From contig JAIVEN010000014.1 of assembly GCA_026686845.1 (NCBI GenBank), forward strand, positions 35,424,001-35,488,000: a stretch of DNA of 64,000 nt, given 5' to 3'. The notes beneath the pieces are model-generated. The model did no database searches. It was not told where the DNA came from and saw only the letters and a list, made by a program, of their open reading frames with translations. A program made the position numbers and the translations under genes. Within the stretch, counting starts at the first letter, position 1; each line of letters begins with the position of its first letter. This DNA comes from Adenanthera pavonina. Its lineage: Eukaryota; Streptophyta; Magnoliopsida; Fabales; Fabaceae. Positions 45,575 through 57,407 of this stretch are shown one piece after another.

Positions 45575-48500
45575 AAAAAATATCTTCAAAGCTATTCAAA
45601 AAAGTGTGCAGTCTCCTACATCCAATTGGCATTAAAAAAAAAAAAGATAATCGAGCCTATTACTTGTATTATATCTTATTTATAATATAAATATTAAAAT
45701 ATATAATATCACGTCCACATTACATTTTTCTTTGCCCAATTTCAACTACACATTTATCTAATTATCTCCTCTCTTTTTGTTTTTCAGTTTCCTTTTCATC
45801 CCTAAAAAATATGTTTTTAATGAAAAATTAATGAAATTAAATAAATAATAACAATAAAAATATGAAAAATATTAGAGACAATAAAATGGGTTAGAGCCCA
45901 TGGGTTGACTCGTTTAACCTGCAAAAAATGGCAGAATGAGCTAAAAAACTTGAAATACTTCATAATGTGTGTCAAAAACTTGGTCAACCCCGCCAGCCCT
46001 CCAGTTTAAGCGGGCCAGCCCGCCTAGCCTGTGATTTGGCCCGCTTTCTTTTTTTATTCTATATAATTATATCTAAAAAATATGAACTAAAAAAAGAAAG
46101 CCTTAAACATTATTTTCTTTCTCAATCTTTCTTATATTGTAATTTTAGTTGTATTTTAGTTTGTTAAACTAAATATTACTTGTGGTATTACCATATTAAT
46201 ATATTAATGTATAATACTTTAAAATTTTATGTACCAAACCGTTAAAAGATTTTATGAATGTAATTATTTAGTTCATGATAGTGAATAGTAAATTAATAAT
46301 TTAATCAAATAGGAAAAAAATGGGCTAGTCAAACAAAAAGAGTAAAAAAAAATGTAGAGAATTTCATGATTTAACCAAATAAAATAAAAAAGAAAATAGG
46401 CTGACCCATTTGTCTCGCTAGCCCGTATATGGCGTGACGGGTTGAGGATTTCCAGACCCATTCTTATGAGTGTCTCAGCTCGCCCTTCCTTGCCAAAAAG
46501 CGGGTCTTTAGTGGGCCGACTCATTTAAAGCGAGTTGGCCTATTTAAAACGTATTAGCTCACTTTACCATATATAATAAGTATGAAAGATCTTGAATTTA
46601 TTTCTTTGCCAAAAAAGTATATTTTTTATGAAGATACTAAATTTGCAAAGAAAGAAATAAACGAAAAAATTCTGAGAAAGAACAGTAAGAAAAGGAGAGA
46701 TTTCTCTTTTATCCCATTCAGTTACAGGTTACAACAAAGAAAATGTATTTCTTTTTATTCGTAAATTTCATGGATAGACATCGAAGTATTGAGCATACAA
46801 AATGTGTTTCTAATATTGATAAATAAAATGTGCTTTATTTATAACTAAAAAAAAATATCAAATTTATATTTGTGCGATTTTCTTTTATTTCATTATAAAA
46901 TATGTTTATTTTATTGATCACTGATTATCGTTATACATTATAAATTGAACACGGAAGTCAAGAAAAATGCAGGTCTACATTTTCTATCCCTCATATTTCA
47001 AAGTCCTTTCCTTACTTAGCGGGGTAAAAAAAATCTTCTCCTTTCCTTCTTCTACTCTATTTTTTTCCTTTCCCAAATTCTTCTACTTTATAGATACAAA
47101 AGCATTAAAGAAAAATACTTTTGTTTTATCAAAAAAATGAAAAATATTTTTCTTATCTCCTTTATATCAATATATATATATATATTATAAAACTTAAAAT
47201 AATGGATGCTGTTGTTAAAATGTACATATTAATTTTGCATGCAATCATTTGAAGAATTAATATACCCTTGTTTACATGAGTTGGGTGACCTAGTTTAGAA
47301 TTATCTAGATCACAAAGTATCCTTTAATTTGAAAAATGACAACAATCTCTCTAACATAAATAATTTCTAATGGGACCTCTCAATTGCCAACTGTCTTTCC
47401 AATGAAATAATGACATGTGTATACTTTTAACAATTCATCACTATAAATGTTAATACTGTTTACTCACTTTACTCTCCCATCTGTCTTACAAAAATCTCTC
47501 TCTCTCTACCCCCACCCTTGTCCCCACTGACACATCCTTCCCCAAAACAGTTTTTATTTTCACCCAGTTTTTCCATTATTGGTTTATCCATGGGTGCTCC
47601 TTCTTCATCGTTTGACATAGGTAGAAACCGTTCTTTAAAAACAGTTTGAAAATGCTAAAGTAATGATTATACAAACTTGTAAATTGATGAATTCTAAAGA
47701 ATAAAAAATGGAGATCATAAAAGACCTATTTCTAAACTAAGTAAAATGTTCTACTAAAATGATATAAATATGCCTCTAAAAAAATAATTAATGACACAAA
47801 ACAAATCAACAAACAAATAGGAGAGAGAAATTTTGTTTAACCATATACACCGGAGAGAGAGAGAGTGGTAGAGAGAGAATTTTTTAGCTAAATACTCCAT
47901 CCATTCCTTAATATAAGGAATAATTAGGGGTTAATAAAATACATTATAGGAGAATTTTTTAATAAAAACTTAATATTACATAATTGAGTCTATCTAAAAG
48001 TTTTAGTGTTATTTATTGAAAAACTTGATATCAAAACTTTTAAAAAAAATCTAAATTTGATTTCCTTTTTTATAAGGAATTCGTATAGAAGACTTGGTAA
48101 ATATTCAAAGTGATTCCTGGGAAAACCTAACTTAGTCTTGGTCCTTCTTGAGCTTGTTAAGAGTTGAAAACAAAAAAGAAAACAAATTATAAACTCCAAG
48201 ATCAAATGATGGGAGCTCAGGATTAGAAAAATATTAGAGGAAAGTAATTAAGATTCACAAGGAATTACCAAATTCATGTGAATTAAAATAGTCAACAGGA
48301 TAGGAAGTCCACTAATTAAGCCTTGGGGTGAATAAAGAAGTTTTTGATCCAGAGATCAATAGACTTGGGGGTAGAATGAGAATGTGTAGTAAAAAATCAA
48401 ATACCAAAAAGTATTTTAAAGTCTTATATTTGTGCAACAATGCCAAAAATTGGAAAAAGATATTAGATGGCTTGAAAGAAGACTTAATCAGTGAGTGAAA

Positions 48501-48797
48501 CACGATATGAAGTTTTTGAGAAATTTTTGGCAAAGTAAAAAAAATCTCTTGGGGAGTTTTACCAGGGTTTAGGGATGATTGGTGAACAAAATATATATAA
48601 AAAGAAAGAAAAAGAAATCAAAAAATTTAGATTAAGTAAAATGTATTAAGAATGAAGAAGGAAAAAATTGTCTATAGGTGAAGATATAAAAAAAAAAGAT
48701 GAAAAAACTACTTTTACAAACTTTTCAATAATGGATTGTGGACCACTAATGATATTTAATGATTAACTACCTAGAAAGACGAACATGACTTAATTTT
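45575..48797. other. Intergenic, no gene seen
   Basis: AT-rich DNA except for scattered GC-richer motifs at about 45890-46060 and 46395-46570 (GCCCGC, GGGTTGA, CTAGCCCG), which look like the two sides of a decayed repeat with opposite orientation. A Stowaway-like start (CTCCATCCATTCCTTAATAT) lies at 47895, but its other end could not be found. Confidence 0.45.
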
Positions 48798-49393
48798 TTA
48801 TCATAGTCAAGTATTTGGGATCAATATTAATAAATGATGGTAGAATTAATGAAGATGTCATATATAACATAAATAGTTAAAATAGAGAAAGGCATCCAGA
48901 GTTATTTGTGAATACAGAACACTTATCGAACTTAAAGAGCAATTTTACCGACCTACCATAAAACCAATAATACTATACAATAGTGAATATAAAACCAATA
49001 ATACTATATAATAGTGAATATTGGACATTGAACCAACAAGAGCAAAATGCTTAGAGAATGTTAAGATGGACACATAGTTATACAAATAAAGACAATTTGA
49101 AATGATTATATATATATATAAGGAAAAGTTAACATGTTACGTGTGGAGAATGGAAAACAAATTAAAATGATTTAGACATATGCTAAAATAGCTACTAGAA
49201 ATGCCAGTGAAAGGAGTTGATTGAATGATCTTTATCATTATGAAAAGATATAGAGAAAAACCAAGAAAGGCATTTGAAAAAGTTATAAAATTGTGATCTC
49301 ATGGTAAATAATGTATGTGAAAATTAGCATTTGATCTAGCTCAATGCTATTGTATAATTCATGTGCCCAACTTCATTTAGTGAGGTTAGACTT
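48798..49393 (+). mobile_element. RTE-type LINE fragment
   Basis: Plus-strand remnant of the same LINE family as 29361-30691: it starts in the block corresponding to KYLGSI and follows that copy through the regions around ATTGGACATTGAA and AGAATGTTAAGATGGACA to TTCATTTAGTGAGGTTAGAC. It is full of stops and contains a small internal duplication near 48958-49020. No TSD found. Confidence 0.6.
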
Positions 49394-49684
49394 GTTCAAA
49401 GGCACAAAAACAGGGTTTTTCCCTAAAAATGATAAAGCATTGATCAAAGCCAAGCTATGCAAAAGAAATGAAAGTTCCTACCAAAACCAAAAAATAAAAG
49501 AAAAAGGTTAATAGTTTAAATAAAATCTCTAGATGATAACCAATACCTCTTGAAACACGATAAAACCAAAATGGATTCCAATTACAGAGGAAACTAAAAT
49601 AGTTTTCCTGGGTTGTAGGAGCCAGTTTTTGCGGACTAAGAAATTATACAGCAAAGCCTTCATAGCCTTGAAACATGCATTTGA
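49394..49684. other. 3' flank of the ribosomal protein gene
   Basis: Short spacer between the LINE fragment and the L6 stop codon; it probably holds the 3' UTR. Nothing else seen. Confidence 0.45.
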
Positions 49685-49993
49685 TCATTTAGACTTCTTT
49701 CCCTGCTTCTTCTTGATAACTTCATCAATGTACAATATACCCTTGCCTTTGTAGACTTCAGGTGGCTTACAACTACGCACAGTAGCAGCAAACTGGTGCA
49801 CCCTTTGCTTGTCTATTCCAGTGCAGCAAACCATATTGTTTTTGAAACAGAAAACCCTAACCGCAGGTGGTACAGTCAATTCAACCTCGTGACTGTATCC
49901 CAATTTGAGATACAAGAGACGCCCTTGAGCTTCAGCTCTGGCTTTGTATCCAACACCCACAATCTTAAGAAATCGAAAAAACTTGGCTTCCAT
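49685..49993 (-). CDS. Ribosomal protein L6, mitochondrial type, 102 aa
   Basis: A complete intronless reading frame from ATG (49993) to stop. The start MEAKFFRFLKIVGVGYKARA, the middle LGYSHEVELTVPP and GIDKQRVHQFAATVR, and the end KPPEVYKGKGILYIDEVIKK with a basic tail are those of the short nuclear-encoded L6 (uL6) proteins of plant mitochondria, which are about 100 residues; this length matches. uL6 sits near the base of the large-subunit stalk. No cleavable presequence is apparent; the basic, aromatic N-terminus may serve targeting (inference). A splice acceptor (TTGATAATTAG then GTGATAAA) 22 bases upstream of the ATG suggests an intron in the 5' UTR. No damage is visible. Confidence 0.93.
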   Translation of the reverse strand: MEAKFFRFLKIVGVGYKARAEAQGRLLYLKLGYSHEVELTVPPAVRVFCFKNNMVCCTGIDKQRVHQFAATVRSCKPPEVYKGKGILYIDEVIKKKQGKKSK

Positions 49994-50394
49994 TTAACCC
50001 TCACAAATTTATCACCTAATTATCAACAGAAAGAATAAACAAGTTAAAATCAAAGACAGACATAAAGAAAACGAGCTGCAGGTCATTTTAAAGGAACATT
50101 TCACATATCGTACCTAATTTTTTTTTTTAAATCTGAGTAAGACTCCAAGATGGAAAAAAATTACATTGATCTCCCCTAAGGGCAGTGAAACTTCATGCAT
50201 GCAATCCCTCTGGTTTCAAATTATACGAAGACCTCCTTTGAGGTTTATGTATTCTATGCCATACTCCCTGTAATAGCATTAACTACTAGTGAAACTACAA
50301 ATATAAGTAAGGTCTTTGTCTAATTCGAAGCTAAAAGGGGCATTGGGGTATGACTAGAAGTCTTCTGGAGGACAGTGTAAGTCAATCCAGAAAA

Positions 50395-53200
50395 CTATTG
50401 AGCATCATCAATTAATCTTAATCATTATCAAACAAGATGAAGTGTGATCATTGAAAAAAACGGAAGTTAAAACTTCCACCCTCTGACATTTTGATACAAT
50501 CCATAAGACAGCAGTTGACGGTGATTGTGAAGAGGATAAGAACCAAACAAATCAAAGAGGGCCAATCTTGGCTGACACCTGTAAAATAAAGAACTCTCAA
50601 AACAGCAGTGATCTAGTCTGAGTTCTCAGTCACTATGAATTTGTTTCAGTATGAGCTACACGTCTGAAGAGAATACTAGACGCATTGGCTATTCTTGAGA
50701 GGAACAAAATCTGCCTTCAATGCACAAAAAAATGAGACATACAATGTCTATCATCTTTTTGTTATCATTATTCAACAGTGCCATATCTTGTTTATTACTT
50801 TTCTTGAAGTAAAGGCATTAAGGTCATTTTCTATCTGCAAAATCATTTCTTACATTCCATTTTCATTTTCATTTCCTTCCATTTTGTGTACTAAACAGCC
50901 CATAATTTTCATTGCCATGCATCATATAACAGGAGAGCATTAAGCAAGACAACTGTCTGGTTAATTTTATTTTCTTCTGTGTATTTAGTCAACTTTATCT
51001 CTTAAAATTGTTCCCTTATTTTTCTCCAGAGATAGGATTAGTTAAGATTAAATTTTCAATTGCTTGATTTTGAGGGATTTGAAGGACTGATCTTCTGTAA
51101 CAACCGTCCTTATATGCACAGAATTCTTCCTTTGAATAAGACAGAAAAAAACAGAGCATATGAATCTATGACTCTCACTCACCAATGCACATGCTTTTCA
51201 AAATGTTCCACTAGTGCCTTCCAGGCTTCTAGTTTGCTTTCAAACAAATATCTCCTGATGCTAGGAAGGAAGGAGAAAAACTTGCCTTCCATAAAGGGAG
51301 GAGTCTTTTTCCTTTTCTATTTCATGTTGTGGGATTTTACAAGTACAAGAACAAGGATTTAATTCAATCGTGTTTGCAAAGCTATTATTGGGACTACCAC
51401 TACCTGCAATACAGAAAACTATTGATAATAAAACACAGTACAAAGCATCCCCAATCAATATTAATCATTATCAAACAAGATCAAGAGGTGAGGTCTTTGA
51501 ACATAATATTTTACCATCTGACTTTTTGATACAATGCACATGACAGCAGTTTTATTGGGCGCCCCCCACCCACAACACTAGGGAGGTGTGGGGGCATATT
51601 TGATTTCTTGCTGTGGTTAGTTGTGAGTGACACTATCTCGCTAAAAGTTACCACACACAGGATTCTTCGACCTCAGTTGAGCTATTTTGTGAGCTGCATT
51701 TTTTTGATCCAAACCAGGGCCAACTTGTGGACCAAGAACTACTTTTATTTTCTTTATTTTCAAAATTTACTTAAGTAAAAACCATGCAATTTAACAAATA
51801 TACAACAACATCAACATCAACAACAAAAGTCATGTCCCACTAAGTGGTGCCAGCATACATTCTTCTTCAAATATATACAGATAAAATGTTTTGCTTCAAC
51901 CTAAATTGTGTAATACAATATTAATGCCATATTTCTTACTGCATCACATAATGCCAAAAGAAAAAAGGAATAAAGTTAAAGCAAATGAATAAGAACCAAA
52001 CCAATTAAAGAGCACAAATCTAACATGAAGATAACTATTAATTATGTATCATAGTATGCCAAGGTAATAATATAATCAACTTATACTTAAGTGAAACAAC
52101 ATAATCATTAATCCAAATTCAAGTGTTAGACCAAATTCAACAGCAATACAGAATAAGTAGCCTATAGCTTCAAAGTAATCGATTCAACAACTGATCAAGA
52201 GTTGATGCAATGGTCAAAACTCCATTTATACAGCATGATTACCACATCAAAATAATTGCAGGTTTGTAAAATAGAAGAAGTCTCACACAGAAGCTTGATC
52301 TCATTTTCTAATTTGCATCAGTCACTTTGAATTTCTTTCAGTATGTGCTGCATATCTATAACCTGGATATTTAGATCTCATTCATATGTGTCATATGACA
52401 GGAGAGCATCAAGTAAGATAAACTAACCGATTCATATGCTTATCAAAATCTCCCACTGGTGCTTACCAAAAAAATTATCCTTGTAGTGCTTTCTAGGTCT
52501 ACAGTTTGTTTTCACACAACTATCTCTTGATGCTAGGAAGGAAGGAGAAAACTTTCTATTCTAAAAAGGGGTCATTCACTTTCTTTTTAATGCTGTGGAG
52601 GCTTACATATATAAGAATCTGGATATAATGCTAACTTCATTTTCTTTTACTAAAATTATTATGTTTGAGTAGCTATTCTAGGGAGCACCAGTAACCACAA
52701 TGCTCATAATATCAAATGCACTGTCCTTGTGGTGAGAAAACCAAAGTGATAGTTTCTGCTATATTTCTTAGAATCAGATTTCATTTCCGGCTTTTCAAAA
52801 GATCACAAAAATTTACATCAGCAAAATGTTAGCTGAATCACACACTCACACGATGCACATAATAGGCCATGGTTGTTCTCGCACAACTATCTCTCACAGC
52901 TAGGAAGGAAGGTGAAAATTTTCCAATCCAAAATGGCAGTAATTCACTTTATTTTTCAGGCTGTGGAAGTTTACATATATAATAATCTGTATTTAATTCA
53001 TATTCTCTTACTCATAGTGTTAGCAAAGCTATTATAAGGAGAACCAGCAACCACAAAAGTTCATAATATCAAATGCACTGTCGTTGTGGCGAGAAAACCT
53101 AAGTGATAGCTTCTTTTAAAATGGTTACTAAGAATCGGATTACATGTCTCCCTTTTCTAAAGATAACAAAATTTACGTCAGCAAAAAGTTTGCCGAATCA
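50395..53200. repeat. Diverged tandem units, about 1.0-1.3 kb, two full and one partial
   Basis: Landmarks recur in the same order. AATCATTATCAAACAAGAT is at 50417 and 51462; ATAAGAACCAAAC at 50537 and 51989; CAGTCACTTTGAATTT-like sequence at 50627 and 52318; ACAGGAGAGCAT near 50930 and 52400; GCTAGGAAGGAAGG at 51259, 52532 and 52900. The third unit holds only the last part (about 52855-53200). Divergence is high, so the duplications are old. Confidence 0.75.
51799..51960 (-). mobile_element. 3' tail of an RTE-type LINE
   Basis: The minus strand reads CACTTAGTGGGACATGACTT and then TTGTTGTTGATGTTGATG, the same terminal region and GTT-type tail seen in the copies at 26.9 kb and 30.7 kb. Only the extreme 3' end is present. 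It accounts for part of the extra length of the second tandem unit. Confidence 0.5.
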
Positions 53201-53614
53201 CACACTGCACAGAATAGACGGCCCAATGATTTACACATACTACATATTAAACCGGCAGCTTCTCGTCCCGCTGAAATTAATACTTGCTCTCCCTAATCTC
53301 ATCAAATAATAGCCCAAAAATGTTACATGACGATATCTCTACTTTTATTCTTTGCAATAGAATACCGTGACGCATAAAAAAATTTTAACTAGCAACTTAA
53401 AATGCTGAAGAGTAAATTCTACATTCTATAACAGAGAATGACACGAAAGCATTTACAAAACAAAAAGAGATCAAAAGCTGAAAATTCCTCGAAGCACCGA
53501 AACCATAAGAAAACATACATCAATGAATCCACTGTGACGTAGTTATGCTATGGCTACAAGTCCATCTCAAAAAGGCGTATCATAAAAAGGCCGAAAATTG
53601 AGAGCCAGAAAAAA

Positions 53615-53862
53615 ACCTGTGCCAAATGCCCAAATCGATTCGGAAAAAAAAGAAAAGAAAGTCCAATAGTGGCCGTGCGTACTCCAGCAACGCTGACACG
53701 ACGGCTACCGGAGCGGTAGCTGTAGACTCCTGGCCGTCGTCTGTTGGTGCGCCGACGAAGTGAAGGCCGGAGTGGGAGAGTCAGGAGAGGATGCGAGTGG
53801 GAGAGTGACAAATGGGGCGGAGGGAGATTGAGCGTTGGATTCGGTATGAAGGATGAGGACAC
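53615..53862 (-). other. Probable first exon (5' UTR) of the L6 gene
   Basis: GC content rises sharply here relative to the flanks. The minus strand has an open frame of 102 codons that begins with a Pro/Ser/Arg-rich, transit-peptide-like composition, passes a possible splice donor (CACAG then GTTTTTT) and then turns into hydrophobic residues from T-rich DNA. I favour a non-coding leader exon with spurious coding over a separate gene. A small independent gene remains possible. Confidence 0.35.
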
Positions 53863-54455
53863 ATGTATTTGAGATTTGAGGTGAAATTTTAATAATTTTG
53901 ACCCTTAATGTTTTATATTTTATATTTTATTTTTAATTATAATATTATATTTTTAAGAAAAATCATAACTGAAAAGTCATTTTTATTTTATATTTTCATT
54001 CGTATTCAAATAAAAAAAATCAAAATTATAACATTAAAACTAAAATTTAGAACGTTTAGTTTTTATTATTAAGATTTATGGTGCTCATCCTACGTGAGCA
54101 ATAAATTGGAACTTTATTTGCCAAATATACTTTGTGACTTTGTGGTTCTTTGCTCTGCTTAAGAATCCACTAGTTTATTACAATAGGTTTTAGAATTTTC
54201 TAACGTAATGTACCTTAGTTTTAGGACAAATTACAGTTTGATACCACAGGAGAACAAAAATTACAAATACTTTAAATTTTGGTATTTACAAAAACATACT
54301 AAAGTGCCTAATTGGAAATTTTTTGTCACGTGAAAAGATAATTTTTCCCCCTCTCTCTCTTTGGGTCAGAATTACTAATTAATTGAATATATTTATTTGT
54401 AATTGACATCCGCTGATTTGCAATGGCTGTTGATAAATTTACAATGGACAGCAGT
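53863..54455. other. Intergenic, no gene seen
   Basis: AT-rich DNA upstream of the L6 locus; it would include the promoter if the exon at 53.7 kb is real. No motif is placed. Confidence 0.45.
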
Positions 54456-54868
54456 CAGTGGCGGACCTAAGACCCGGGACCAGTGGGGGCGACTTAATAT
54501 GAAGAAAATTTAATTTAATAATCTCTCAATTCTCTCTCTCATTAATTTAGGTTTTAGAAAATAAAATGATATTCGTTATAAAAATTATTTAAAGATTTAA
54601 GTTAGTTGGTCTTTTCTATCACATATATGTATTTATTAAACTTAATAAAATCTTCATAAAAATTTTGAACTATATATTCAAAAAAAATTGAATCAAAAAT
54701 GTATTCAAAACTTGAGTTTAGAGGTTAAAAAAATAAAACTTGAATCTAGTGGGGTCAAAATATCAAAATTAATGGTGTCAAAATGCTAAAACTTAACACT
54801 ATAGCATACAATTTATCCAAATTGAGGGGGTCAGTTGACCCCCTCAATTACATGTAGGTCCGCCACTG
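54456..54868. mobile_element. hAT-type MITE, 413 bp, with perfect 8-bp target duplication
   Basis: Terminal inverted repeats CAGTGGCGGACCTA and TAGGTCCGCCACTG are perfect over 14 bp. Flanks carry ACAGCAGT at 54448-54455 and 54869-54876, the 8-bp duplication expected for hAT elements. The interior is AT-rich and non-coding. Confidence 0.93.
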
Positions 54869-54876
54869 ACAGCAGT

Positions 54877-56092
54877 TGATTTGTTAGTTATGATTAAGAC
54901 AATGGTCAACCATCAGAGAGGTGACTCTATGATGGGCAACCAAATTAAACACACAGACCATAGAAGCTCTCATTGAATTGCTGATTTGGTCAACCATTCC
55001 TCTGATGGTTGATCATCCCATGTTTGCAACTGACAGTCGGATATTTGTAACTAATTATGATGCATTTATAATTGACAATCCTTTTTGTTTAACTATCACA
55101 TAGTGATTTGCAGCTGAACACTATAACTTGATAGGCAATATAATTCAAAAAAATCATTCTACATAATTTGTAACTGATACATGTAAATTTACAACTAATA
55201 CATGTACATTTTTAGGTAAAGATAAAAAAATAAACTAACACACATTTGCAATGGATTTACATAAAGTTACAACCAATGCACCTAGATTGACAACAAATCT
55301 TCATAGCTTTTATTTTATGAAAGTTGCAAATCATAGATCTACAATATTTCAAACCTAACAAATTGAAATTAAAAAAGAAAAACTAGTAGCATCCTAAAAA
55401 AAGGAAGAACTCGCTGAGGAAGATGAAGATGAGATGTGGGCAGTGGAAGACAAAAAAGAAGAGGGAGGGCGAGTTTTTTAGTTACATTGATATGCTCCAT
55501 TCTTCTCTATACGCGTCGACACTGTCAGGTCTCAAATTCATGCTTAGTTTTGATCAAAGAGGAAGGTTCAGTTTTAATCGAATAGGAAGGAGAGGAAACA
55601 TAGAAGGGATGGCATTGATCTGATTGGTGAAGGAAGGGAGGGACGACCTGATGAGAAAGAGGAGGAAAGAGGAGGAAAGAAAGAGAAGAAAGGAGGAAAA
55701 GTCAACCAAGGAGGAGAGAGAGGGAGAAATTGGGAGGGAGGAGGGAGGAAAAGAAAAATAGGAGGACAAAATTGTAATTTCATAAAGTCAAAATATTTAC
55801 ACTTAGGTACTTTGATATTTTTGTGTAATTACCAATGTTTAAAGTATGTATCTATAATTTTTTTGTTTATGTGATATTTAACTGTAATTTTCCCTAATTT
55901 TTAGAATTTCTCCTGTTTACAAAATCTACTCCTCTCTTCAAGAGTTTTACAAATTACAATGATAATTTTTCATTTCAAGACTCCCACTTTAGAAAATTTT
56001 TCTTTGTTTTGACTAGCTTTTTTAAGGAACTAAACTAATAAAATTGAAAAGGTAAATCTCATAAAAATTTCTTTGAGAAAAGTTCAACATCA
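54877..56092. other. Intergenic with homopurine tract
   Basis: No gene seen. The plus strand at about 55655-55765 is almost all A and G (GAGGAGGAAAGA-type sequence), which produces two pyrimidine-derived Ser/Pro/Phe-rich frames on the minus strand that are artefacts. Confidence 0.5.
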
Positions 56093-57407
56093 TGTTAAGT
56101 AGTTTGGAAAGGTTGAATTTTGTAGTATTTAGTTAGAATTTTCAAAATTCTTTATTGGTTGTATTGTTAACAAATGATTTTTCTCATGTTAGAAAATACA
56201 CATTGATGACAAGGATAAATTTATTTGGGTTAGTTCAGTAAGGATTTTCTTTTTTCTTTTTTTGGATTTGCGTAAACTTTTTAGAATTATGACTTGCTCT
56301 AGGATGGATAACTCTTGATTTGATTGGGTAACTAGAGACCATAAGGAGTGATTTAATGACAAGAACGATTTTCATTCATGATAAGATGCCCTGGTTAAAT
56401 TTTCAAAATTTAAAAGTGATATGCTTTGAATATGTGATTTCTAAAAATGTATATTTATGCTAGAGTTTGGCTCAGCTGAGGTTTTCTTTTTTTTCTCTTG
56501 ATGAACGGCTCAGCTGAGGTTTTAAAGTGCTTAAGATGGGAAATTTAAAATTTTTTACTCAATGGAAGGGTAAGTGTAATTTTACATAATATGGGAAATT
56601 TAAAATGCTTGACATGCATAAAAAAATCAAGTGGTGTGAGGACTTTAAGTTTGGACTCAACCTAAAGGTGAGTGAGGAAAGTCCTTTTACCCCTCTATTT
56701 GGTTGGAGAGCCTTGGATGGGGAGAGTTAATTTTCTCTCATTTGATTTAATAAGTAGAAGAAGAGGAGAGGAAAATTTTTCCTTATTTAGTTTAATAAAT
56801 AAGAGAGGATGGGAGGGAAAACTTTAATGAATTTTCCCTCCTCTTCCCTCCTACCCTTTCCCTCAAAAAATGAGGGAATTTGAAGGGAAAACAAGTAATT
56901 TTATTTTATTTTTATTTATTTTTTCTCACTCTCCATTATGCACCAAATAAGATAATATTAAAACCTTTCCAAGCTTTTTCCCTTCAATCAACTCAAATAA
57001 GAGAATATTAAAATGCCTATGTTTCTCATCCCATTTTTTTCTGTTCATTGAACCAAACAATGGCTTAGACTTGGAATATAACAAAATAGAGTTGAAGTAG
57101 TTAAAGTGTGTTAGTTGTGGGTTAAGTTATAGACTGAATCAGTATATTATATAATTGGTTATATAAGTTAGCTAAATGGGAAATCGAAGAGATAATTTGA
57201 TGCTGTGGTAAATGTCAAAACATGCCTCTCATGTCTCGTGCGTATCCACAGTTAACTCAATTATAATTCTGCGATTGCATACCAACAATTCAGATAAAGA
57301 CAAGTTGTTACCTTGCATGGAAGCCATGGGTTTGTTCATTTCTACCAAAGCCACCTAAAAGTTGTAGAGATAAGCTAAAGCACAAGAGGTGCATGGGAAA
57401 ATGTGAT
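56093..57407. repeat. Dispersed duplicated segment, copy 1
   Basis: Alignable with 59998-61154. Shared blocks include ATGTTAAGTAGTT at the start, ACAAGGATAAATTTATTT, GTGATATGCTTTGA, TGTGTTAGTTGTGGGTTAA, and GTAGAGATAAGCTAAAGCA near the end. This copy contains a 375-bp MITE that copy 2 lacks. No coding content was recognised on either strand. Confidence 0.8.
56690..57064. mobile_element. PIF/Harbinger (Tourist-like) MITE
   Basis: TTA on both sides (56687-56689 and 57065-57067), with terminal repeats CCCCTCTATTTGGTT and AACCAAACAATGGC, an imperfect inverted pair. The duplicated segment at 60 kb has the uninterrupted site (GTTCTGTTAGGCTTG), a direct empty-site comparison. The interior has GAGGGAAAA/TTTTCCCTC stretches. 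Confidence 0.75.

Larger units (their letters stand above)
50016..53614 (-). other. Putative 5' UTR intron of the L6 gene, carrying repeated units
   Basis: Bounded by an acceptor at 50017-50016 and a possible donor (GCACAG then GTTTTTTTC) at about 53614. It contains no recognisable coding sequence. It does contain about 1 kb units present two to three times and the tail of a LINE. Intron status is inferred; a transcript is needed. Confidence 0.4.

Noticed and set aside
50395..53200. CRISPR-like or satellite array
   Set aside because: Units are about 1 kb, few and diverged, with no short repeat-spacer pattern.
53554..53862. 102-codon minus frame with transit-peptide-like start
   Set aside because: The frame runs through a likely splice donor into T-rich DNA; a leader exon of the L6 gene fits better. 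Not fully excluded.
55554..55783. Ser/Pro/Phe-rich minus frames
   Set aside because: Translation of the homopurine tract's complement.
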